64,000 nt of DNA from NBLH01 sp050296515. GTDB taxonomy: Bacteria; Bacteroidota; Bacteroidia; Bacteroidales; NBLH01. Each line of letters starts with the position of its first letter. Positions within the stretch are counted from its first letter, which is position 1. Shown one piece after another: positions 1-6,545 of the stretch. Under the pieces are notes generated by a model. That model was not told where the DNA came from, searched no databases, and was given only the letters and a program-made list of their open reading frames with translations. The translations under genes and the position numbers were made by a program. The stretch covers positions 62,001-126,000 of the forward strand of contig JBNKRJ010000127.1 in NCBI GenBank assembly GCA_050296515.1, given 5' to 3'.

Positions 1-2
1 AC

Positions 3-1655
3 TTGTACAATTGTATGTTTAGTCCTGAAAAGCATCTTAGCTACGAGGAGATAATTTATCCACTTCACCAGGTTAAGAAACTGCTTAAAAAGAACTACTA
101 TTATTTGTACAAGAAGGAACTTGATTTGTTGATTGACAAGGTGAGGATATTTAAAACTCATTTTGCAAGTCTTGATATCAGGCAAGATCATAGAATGCAC
201 AAAAAAGTAATAGAAGCGATTCTTAAAAAAGAGAATATTATTAAAGAAAGCGTTGATGAGTTAAAAAGAGAAGAATTAATTGATTTGCTGCTTCATAAAA
301 AGCTGTTGGTTGATTCTCAACGATTTGATGAAGGAATTGTTAAAGATACGATTAACAATATTTACCAGCTAAAAACTATCCAAAAGAAAAACGGAGAGGA
401 TGGCTGTAACAGGTACATTATCAGCAATTCCGAAGACATTTTTTCTGTGCTTTTTGTGTATGCACTATTCAGATGGTGTGGATGGGAAAACCGGGAAATA
501 ACATTTGATATTATTCCACTCTTTGAAACACTGGCCGGGATGAAAGCTTCTGAAGCCTGCATGAAAGAATTGTTCGAACTGGATGATTATCGAACTCATT
601 TGAGCAAAAGAGCTAATCGACAAACGATTATGCTTGGTTTCTCTGATGGGACCAAAGATGCCGGATACATGAAGGCCAACTGGGCCATATTTGAAACCAA
701 AGAAGAGCTATCTATACTTTGTAAAAAGTACGATATTGAGGCCATTTTCTTTGATGGTCGTGGAGGGCCGCCAAGTCGTGGAGGTGGTAAAACTCATCGT
801 TTTTATGCAGCGCAAAGCGATGTTATTGCTAACAAAGAAATCCAGTTAACCATTCAGGGACAGACCATTACAAGTAAGTATGGCTCGGAAGAACAGTTTA
901 CTCATCATTGCGAACAGCTTTTGACAGCAGGTCTGTCAAGGAATATTTTTCCAAAGGGAAATGATATTTCACCTTCGGCAAGGAAAATAATAGAAGATTT
1001 ATCAAACATTAGCTATGAGAAATATGCTGCTTTAAAAGCACATGAAAAGTTTTTACCTTATCTGGAAAACAGGAGCCCGTTAAAGTATTATGCCCAGGCA
1101 AAAGTCGCCAGCCGACCAGGGAAACGAGGAGACAATAAGAAGCTTGAATTCTCAGATCTTCGTGCAATATCTTTTGTAGGTGCCTGGAGCCAACTAAAGC
1201 AAAATGTACCCGGATATTTTGGAATAGGCGCTGCAATAAAAAAACTGATTGATAATGGCAGGTGGGAAGAACTAAAAAAAGCTTACGATGAAACAGCAAT
1301 TTTCAGGGCATTGATATTGAATAGTACCATGTCGCTTTACAAATCTAAATTTAGGTTGACCAGCTACATGGTTGAAGATGAAGAATTTAAAGATTTCTGG
1401 AATATTTTACATGAAGAGTTTCAACTATCAAAAGAAATGATGCTTCGTTTATCGGGAAATAAAGTTTTGATGCAGGAGGAGCCTGTTACAAGGGAATCGA
1501 TTAAAATAAGGGAAAAAATAGTCCTTCCGTTGCTTGTGATTCAGCAATATGCATTGCAAAAAGTAATACAAGATGCTGATAAAAAGGGAGTTTATGAAAA
1601 AATTGTGACCCGCTCGTTGTACGGAAATATTAATGCGAGTAGGAATTCAGTTTAA
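3..1655 (+). CDS. ppc: Phosphoenolpyruvate carboxylase, 5'-truncated by the window edge
   Basis: C-terminal part (about 550 residues) of PEP carboxylase, which adds bicarbonate to PEP to make oxaloacetate and feeds the TCA cycle. The frame is open to the window edge, so the true start lies outside; usual length is about 850-930 residues. The glycine/arginine-rich catalytic loop reads FFDGRGGPPSRGGG, followed by KTHRFYAAQ. The motif LRAISFVGAWSQ corresponds to the conserved LRAIPWIFAWTQ segment, and the C-terminus ends in a TRSLYGNINASRNSV-like tail equivalent to the enzyme's buried C-terminal NTG segment. The usual His of FHGRGG is Asp here; I believe this is common in Bacteroidetes enzymes, but that is from memory. 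It is followed by a convergent FKBP gene. Confidence 0.85.
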   Translation: MYNCMFSPEKHLSYEEIIYPLHQVKKLLKKNYYYLYKKELDLLIDKVRIFKTHFASLDIRQDHRMHKKVIEAILKKENIIKESVDELKREELIDLLLHKKLLVDSQRFDEGIVKDTINNIYQLKTIQKKNGEDGCNRYIISNSEDIFSVLFVYALFRWCGWENREITFDIIPLFETLAGMKASEACMKELFELDDYRTHLSKRANRQTIMLGFSDGTKDAGYMKANWAIFETKEELSILCKKYDIEAIFFDGRGGPPSRGGGKTHRFYAAQSDVIANKEIQLTIQGQTITSKYGSEEQFTHHCEQLLTAGLSRNIFPKGNDISPSARKIIEDLSNISYEKYAALKAHEKFLPYLENRSPLKYYAQAKVASRPGKRGDNKKLEFSDLRAISFVGAWSQLKQNVPGYFGIGAAIKKLIDNGRWEELKKAYDETAIFRALILNSTMSLYKSKFRLTSYMVEDEEFKDFWNILHEEFQLSKEMMLRLSGNKVLMQEEPVTRESIKIREKIVLPLLVIQQYALQKVIQDADKKGVYEKIVTRSLYGNINASRNSV

Positions 1656-1742
1656 ATTGTCAAAACCTGTCAGTGTGCGAAGCTCCAGACAGTGTTTTAA
1701 AAGCTTTTTGCAGGTACTGTAGATAGCGTGTTATTAAGTTAT

Positions 1743-1780
1743 TGGACATTAGTAGTTGTATTACAAATGCCTAATGTCCA
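1743..1780. repeat. 10-bp intergenic inverted repeat
   Basis: TGGACATTAG (1743-1752) is exactly inverted as CTAATGTCCA (1771-1780) between the convergent ppc and FKBP genes. It is followed by GTGACTAATGACTA, a word type often scattered between genes in this phylum. It could fold in transcripts from either side and help end transcription, but there is no clean U-tract. Confidence 0.5.
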
Positions 1781-1798
1781 GTGACTAATGACTATGTT

Positions 1799-2230
1799 CT
1801 ACCAAAAATCAATCAATTTCACATCAAAAATCAACACAGAATTAGGAGGAATTTTACTGCCCGAGCCATTTTTACCCCAGGCCAGCTCACTGGGTATGAA
1901 AAATTTATAACGGGCACCTTTTTTCATTAGTTGAATACCTTCCTGGTAACCTTCAATCAGTTCTTCCATTTTTACTTCTGATGGTTTGTTTTCTTTGTAG
2001 GTGTCTTCGATGATGGTTCCATTTATCAACTGGCAGCGTTGATGCACGGTAATAACAGCTTTTTCATCAGGTTGTTCACCATTTCCCTCTTCTAGGATTA
2101 TGTATTGAAGGCCTGAATCGGTTTCAACAACACCTTCTTTTTTTCGGTTTTTTGCCAGGAAATCTTCTCCGGTTTTTCGATTGTTTCCTGCTGAGCCTCT
2201 ACTTCTGTCTCTTTTGTTTCTGTTAGCCAC
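1799..2230 (-). CDS. FKBP-type peptidyl-prolyl cis-trans isomerase
   Basis: A 143-residue protein. The first ~30 residues are basic and low-complexity (NRNKRDRSRGSAGNNRK). A Mip/FkpA-type FKBP fold follows: SGLQYIILEEGNGEQP, then HQRCQLINGTIIEDTY, then EELIEGYQEGIQLMKKGARYKFFIPSELAWG and the end PNSVLIFDVKLIDF. Such enzymes speed up proline isomerisation during protein folding. No signal peptide is visible, so a cytoplasmic location is inferred, unlike many periplasmic FkpA/Mip proteins. The usual LAYG loop reads LAWG. It is a single gene with neighbours on the other strand. Confidence 0.88.
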   Translation of the reverse strand: MANRNKRDRSRGSAGNNRKTGEDFLAKNRKKEGVVETDSGLQYIILEEGNGEQPDEKAVITVHQRCQLINGTIIEDTYKENKPSEVKMEELIEGYQEGIQLMKKGARYKFFIPSELAWGKNGSGSKIPPNSVLIFDVKLIDFW

Positions 2231-2380
2231 CTTCTTTTTAATCTAAATAAAGTTGTAAAAATAGAACAAATCATTTTTATAGCTTAAAAGTCGCAAATGT
2301 CCAATAAAATTTAAAAACATAATAAAAATAGTCCCATGTAGAATTCAAAATACTTTCTTTAATTGATAGAAAAGAATACC

Positions 2381-3124
2381 ATGAATGAAAACATTAAAAG
2401 TTTTGATACTCAATCAGCGGAATATGCTAAATCACGTCCCAGGTACCCTGCCAAATTTTATAAATTTCTTGTTAATCAGTTAGAAAGTCACGATGCTTTG
2501 TGGGATTGTGCCTGTGGTAACGGACAAGTAGCAATTGATTTAGCAGAGCATTTTAACCAGGTTTATGCCACGGATATTAGCGAAACCCAGATGAAAAATG
2601 CGTTTAAACATCCAAAAATTAATTATTCCGTAAGTCCATCAGAAAAAACCGCATTTGAAAATGACTTCTTCGATGCTATTTGTGTAGCTCAAGCAGTACA
2701 TTGGTTCCAGCTTGAAGAGTTTTTCAAGGAAGTAGACCGGGTGTTAAAACCAAATGGAATACTGGCAATTTTTGGCTATGGTTTTCCTAAAATAAATATT
2801 GAGATTGATGCCATTGTTGATAAAAAACTGCATTCGGAGATCAATGAATTTTGGTCGTCTAGGAATAGAATGATTATTAGTGGTTTCAAAGATGTAGAGT
2901 TCCCATTCAAAAAAATAGAAACACCAACCTTCAGTATGGAGCAGCAGTGGAGTCTGGATGCTACCTTAATCTTTTTTGATACCTGGTCTGCTGTAAAGCG
3001 ATACAATGAAACACACAGGACAAACATCGGAGAAAAACTTAAAAATAATTTGTTATCTGTTTGGAAACCAGGTGAAACAAAAAATGTAAAAATGGGACTT
3101 TATTGTTTTTTAAGACGAAAATAA
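2381..3124 (+). CDS. Class I SAM-dependent methyltransferase
   Basis: A 247-residue methyltransferase from the ATG at 2381; an upstream in-frame TTG at 2363 is a weaker start. The SAM-binding motif I appears as LWDCACGNGQVAIDLAEHF, followed by an acidic residue ending strand 2 (VYATDIS). The post-I motif DAICVAQAVHWFQLEEFFKEVDRVLKPNG is typical of the Methyltransf_11 family. The overall pattern resembles trans-aconitate or ubiquinone/menaquinone-type small-molecule methyltransferases, but the substrate cannot be read from sequence. No operon partner. Confidence 0.8.
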   Translation: MNENIKSFDTQSAEYAKSRPRYPAKFYKFLVNQLESHDALWDCACGNGQVAIDLAEHFNQVYATDISETQMKNAFKHPKINYSVSPSEKTAFENDFFDAICVAQAVHWFQLEEFFKEVDRVLKPNGILAIFGYGFPKINIEIDAIVDKKLHSEINEFWSSRNRMIISGFKDVEFPFKKIETPTFSMEQQWSLDATLIFFDTWSAVKRYNETHRTNIGEKLKNNLLSVWKPGETKNVKMGLYCFLRRK

Positions 3125-3518
3125 TCAATCAGTAGTTTAAACTTAGAAATCATTCCATAGTCAATTGTATATTTAGTTAAAGCTCTAGGTGATTCGCATT
3201 ATTTTATATAGTCAATTCAGTATTTTTTACCTTGTTTTTGTCCTTTCAATGAAACCATAAAAATTATCCATTATTACTTAAGACATAGCAGAAAGAGGAC
3301 TTTTTATTTTTTCAGCTAAAAGTTTTTTCATTGATACTTTTGTCTGTATGGGCTAAAATGTTATTTTTGCAGTGGGTTAAGTGTTGTTACGGTTATAATT
3401 GGATGCTGAAATATTTGGGCGCATTTTACATTAATCATTATAACGAGAAGTCTAGAGCCCACAATAAAAACCGGGCGTCACTGAAAAGCCAAATGAGTAA
3501 GAATCTAAAAAAATGTTT
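3125..3518. other. Intergenic stretch with a promoter and a spaced inverted repeat
   Basis: About 390 bases without a convincing gene; a 67-codon open frame (3331-3534) lacks any recognisable protein character. It contains a good promoter match (3339-3369) and an 8-bp inverted repeat GTTATAAT (3392-3399) / ATTATAAC (3437-3444). Otherwise nothing recognisable. Confidence 0.5.
3339..3369 (+). promoter_or_regulatory. Bacteroidetes-type promoter upstream of the DUF805 gene
   Basis: TTTG (3339-3342), a 19-base spacer and TATTTTTG (3362-3369) match the Bacteroidetes housekeeping consensus TTTG-N~19-TAnnTTTG exactly. The DUF805 gene starts about 150 bases downstream, so the transcript would have a long leader. 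Confidence 0.5.
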
Positions 3519-3887
3519 ATGGAATGGTATTTAAAAGTTTTAAAAAATTACGCTAATTTTACAGGACGTGCAAGACGAAAAGAGTATTGGATGTTTGTTT
3601 TATTTAACATTATTTTTGCTGTTATAGCAATAATTCTTGATAATATTCTTGGAGTAAATGTTGAAGGCTTGCCATATGGACTATTTTATTTTCTGTATGG
3701 TTTATTTATTATTATACCAAGCCTCTCTGTTGCAGTCAGAAGACTTCATGACACAGGAAATAGTGGATGGATGATTTTAGTCGGATTAATTCCAATTATT
3801 GGAGGTATATGGTTATTGGTGCTTTATGTTACTGATGGAGATCCTAGAGAAAACAAGTATGGTGAGAACCCAAAAATACAAGTGTGA
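3519..3887 (+). CDS. DUF805 family small inner-membrane protein
   Basis: About 122 residues. The N-terminal signature NYANFTGRARRKEYWMFVLFN is diagnostic for DUF805 (YhaH/YhaI-like). Three hydrophobic segments follow (around residues 20-40, 50-70 and 85-105) with the conserved VAVRRLHDTGNSGW motif between the second and third. It ends with DGDPRENKYGENPK, as usual in the family. Function is unknown; it is an integral membrane protein by inference. ATG codons lie at 3513 and 3519; I chose 3519 because family members usually begin MxWYLKVLKNY. DUF805 genes are often single, mobile genes. Confidence 0.85.
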   Translation: MEWYLKVLKNYANFTGRARRKEYWMFVLFNIIFAVIAIILDNILGVNVEGLPYGLFYFLYGLFIIIPSLSVAVRRLHDTGNSGWMILVGLIPIIGGIWLLVLYVTDGDPRENKYGENPKIQV

Positions 3888-3900
3888 ACTAAATGATCTC

Positions 3901-3973
3901 TAGAAAAATAAATATCGTAAAAGCGCCAAAAGAATAATGTATTCGACTTTGGTTTTTTTGCGATATTTTTCTA
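3901..3973. terminator. Long imperfect hairpin between convergent genes
   Basis: TAGAAAAATAAATATCG (3901-3917) pairs with CGATATTTTTCTA (3961-3973) with a short bulge, and an inner CCAAAAG/CTTTGG pairing is also possible. It sits exactly between the convergent DUF805 and hydrolase genes and has A/T runs on both sides, so it probably terminates in both directions. Confidence 0.55.
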
Positions 3974-3983
3974 AAATATAAGC

Positions 3984-4799
3984 TTAAAGTGCCAGAAATT
4001 TTCTGATTTCGACTGAAACTAATGCAGGTACATCAATAGGCAAAAAGTGACTTGCATTTTCATGCAATTCCAGTTTTGAGTTTTGAATATCATTTGCCAA
4101 GCGTATGGCATGTTTAATGGGGATGTAAGGATCATTTCTACCCTGAATAACCAAAGTAGGCTTGTTAATTGACTTGATAATTTCAGGGTAATTGGCAAAA
4201 GTTGTTTCAGGTTTTCCCCAGCGAAGATTTCTGTGAAGTGCTTTGCTGCCCTCTTTCCCATCAAAAGCTTTTTCAAGATAGGGCTGCATGTATTTTTTAT
4301 AATTTGCCTTGTTATACAGGCCTTTTTCAATAGAGCGTTTGAGTAAAAGGTTTTTAAGGAGTGCAAGTAAAATAGGACCAACTATTTTTGAGCGCACCAA
4401 TCTAACAACTGCAGGCATTTTAAAATCAGGATATACTGGTGGACTCATGATTACAAGTTTGTTAATCAAATCCGGACAAATTGCTATTATATCAATGGCA
4501 ACCGAAGCTCCTAAATCATGGCAAACCAACACAATGTTTTGTAATTGAAGCTTTTCAAAAAGAGACTTCAGGTTTTGTGCTCTTTCTTGGTGCTCAATGT
4601 GCCTTCCAATTTTGCTCGATTCCCCATAATCAAGTAAATCAACTGCGATAACTCTAAAACTTTCAGAGAATGACTTGATCAATTCTGAAAATAGCTCTTT
4701 TGAAGTAGGCAGGCCATGAATAAATACCATTGGCAGTTTTTCTGATAAGTTATCAGTGTAGGCAATGGTATTTTCGTTGATTTGGTGTTGGTAGCTCAT
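3984..4799 (-). CDS. Alpha/beta-fold hydrolase with an aspartate nucleophile
   Basis: A 271-residue alpha/beta hydrolase. The oxyanion motif HGLPTS lies near residue 28. The nucleophile elbow reads VCHDLGAS, putting Asp at about residue 95 where lipases have Ser. The acid residue lies in GRNDPYIPI and the catalytic His in NASHFLP near the C-terminus. An Asp nucleophile is typical of epoxide hydrolases and haloalkane/fluoroacetate dehalogenases, so one of those reactions is more likely than ester hydrolysis; the substrate is unknown. No signal peptide, so cytoplasmic. It stands alone. Confidence 0.8.
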   Translation of the reverse strand: MSYQHQINENTIAYTDNLSEKLPMVFIHGLPTSKELFSELIKSFSESFRVIAVDLLDYGESSKIGRHIEHQERAQNLKSLFEKLQLQNIVLVCHDLGASVAIDIIAICPDLINKLVIMSPPVYPDFKMPAVVRLVRSKIVGPILLALLKNLLLKRSIEKGLYNKANYKKYMQPYLEKAFDGKEGSKALHRNLRWGKPETTFANYPEIIKSINKPTLVIQGRNDPYIPIKHAIRLANDIQNSKLELHENASHFLPIDVPALVSVEIRKFLAL

Positions 4800-5115
4800 T
4801 GCTGGTTTATTTGATTGTATTTTCTGTTATTCTGGATAATACAATTTCTGACTTATACCTTAAGTTTATTGCACGCAGATTATTCCCTTTGGTCATGAGA
4901 TCGCTTTGTTAAGTCTCAGAAATTTCGCGGATATTGATATTACCTGGTATTTATAATATTGAGATGTTTTAAACTAAAATAGCGAACATAACAAATTTGA
5001 AAGTTTTTATACTTGGATTAATCTGCGAAATCTGCTAGAAATGAGATTAAAACAATATAAAGTACGCGAACCGGTTCCAAAGCTTTCATCCCTAATTCAA
5101 AATACTATAATATTC
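4800..5115. other. Gene-free gap holding one copy of a 36-bp dispersed repeat
   Basis: About 316 bases with no credible gene. It carries the repeat copy at 4879-4914 and fragments such as GATTAATCTGCGAAATCTGC (from about 5018), a word I associate with scattered intergenic repeats in this phylum. No clear terminator or promoter was seen. Confidence 0.4.
4879..4914. repeat. 36-bp dispersed repeat, copy A
   Basis: This stretch (core TCATGAGATCGCTTTGTTAA) matches 47266-47301 in 32 of 36 positions by eye, in the same orientation. It is non-coding at both places, and its function is unknown. Confidence 0.6.
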
Positions 5116-6507
5116 TCAAAGATTATTCTCTTTAAATAATCTTAGTCTTGTCTCCAACATTTCAAATTGTGAAAAATCAATTTTCGAAACACTGATTCGA
5201 ATTCCTTCTAATTTTTCGCTTCCGGTTGAATCCAGAGGGAGTGCACTAATACCGTAGGCAATTAACTCTTCAACCAGTTCGCTGCCTGAAAAACCCGGAA
5301 AAGAAGCCGTGAAAAAGAAACCATTCGCAATAGGCTGGTCTAAATCATGTGAATACACGATTTCGAAACCATTTTTCTGAAATATCTCCTTTAAGATTTT
5401 CGCCTTTTCACCATAAGTTTTCACTTCGTTTACAAAATTATATTCTCCCGAATTGATTGTTTTTAGCAAAGCTGCCATGCCATGCTGAGCAGATTGGCTT
5501 ACACCTCCTGTTGTGCTGTAAATAGTACCACTGGCGATACAATCTAAATAATTGGATGAATCATAAAATTCCAGTAAATTATCGAAGTTTCTATTGGCTA
5601 AGTCATTAGAAACCAGTAAAAAACCTATCCGTTGGCCTGCATAGCTAAAAGCTTTTGAGGAAGATATCGTCAGGCAGTAATTGTTGGTATATTTTGCAAC
5701 AGTATGTTGAAATGGTGGTTCCCCCGGAACTGAAATGTTTTTTCTGAAATCCATTCCAAAATAGGCTAAATCTTCCAGAATCACAACATCGTATTTTGTG
5801 GCCAACTCTCCAATTGTTTTCAATTCTTCTTCGGTGAAACAAATCCAGGAAGGGTTATTAGGGTTCGAATATAATATAACTGATATATTACCTTGTTTTA
5901 AATACTCTTCTAGTTTCGGTTTTAACTTTTTTCCCCGGTAGTTGTATACATCAAAAGCTGCTGTTTTTTGATCTAACATGCGTACTTGCTTTTTGTGTAC
6001 AGGAAAGCAGGGATCTAGAAACAAAATAGTATCTTTTTGTTTTTCTTTTCTTCCGGCAACAGTAAAAGTAACCCATGCCGACATTATTGAGCCAACTGTC
6101 GGTATACAGTTAACCGGATCTATGTCGATATCCAGAAAGTTTTTGGCAAACTTTGAAATTTCCACTTTAAGTTGTGGAATTCCGTCGAAAGGTGGATAAC
6201 TTGAGGCACAGTTTTCATCAAGTGCCTTTTTTTCTGCCTCTATGGCAATAGTTGGTGCTTTTAATCCGGGAATTCCCATTTCTAAGTGAAGAAAAGGCTT
6301 CCCGGTTTCTTGTTCCAGATCATTTGCCAGTCTCAGGAATTGTCGAATAGATGCTTTCCCAAAGTCTGTTATTTTAAGCTTTTGAATATATTTCTGAACA
6401 ATTGGTTTGCTAATAGGTAAATTCATTCTTTTAAGATTATAGTTGGTTTGCAATAGGAGTTTTTCAGCAGAGTAATCAGGTGCTGAAAAGAGTAAATGCT
6501 TCTCCAT
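5116..6507 (-). CDS. PLP-dependent aminotransferase, class I/II
   Basis: A 463-residue fold-type I aminotransferase. The sequence shows ILYSNPNNPSWICFTEEEL (Asn of the PLP pocket), ILEDLAYFGMD (Asp contacting the pyridine nitrogen) and SSSKAFSYAGQRIGFLL, whose Lys at about residue 286 should bind PLP. A C-terminal Arg for the substrate carboxylate is likely in GIRISVS. It lies 38 bases downstream of iorAB on the same strand, so both are probably one operon. By context it would interconvert aromatic amino acids and the aryl-pyruvates used by IorAB. That substrate is inference; branched or other amino acids are possible. Confidence 0.82.
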   Translation of the reverse strand: MEKHLLFSAPDYSAEKLLLQTNYNLKRMNLPISKPIVQKYIQKLKITDFGKASIRQFLRLANDLEQETGKPFLHLEMGIPGLKAPTIAIEAEKKALDENCASSYPPFDGIPQLKVEISKFAKNFLDIDIDPVNCIPTVGSIMSAWVTFTVAGRKEKQKDTILFLDPCFPVHKKQVRMLDQKTAAFDVYNYRGKKLKPKLEEYLKQGNISVILYSNPNNPSWICFTEEELKTIGELATKYDVVILEDLAYFGMDFRKNISVPGEPPFQHTVAKYTNNYCLTISSSKAFSYAGQRIGFLLVSNDLANRNFDNLLEFYDSSNYLDCIASGTIYSTTGGVSQSAQHGMAALLKTINSGEYNFVNEVKTYGEKAKILKEIFQKNGFEIVYSHDLDQPIANGFFFTASFPGFSGSELVEELIAYGISALPLDSTGSEKLEGIRISVSKIDFSQFEMLETRLRLFKENNL

Positions 6508-6545
6508 CGGCTAAGGAGAAGCATTTAGGAATTCTTATTTAAATT

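Noticed and set aside
3331..3534. 67-codon open frame upstream of DUF805
   Set aside because: No start context, no domain or membrane pattern, and it overlaps the DUF805 start; better explained as a leader region.
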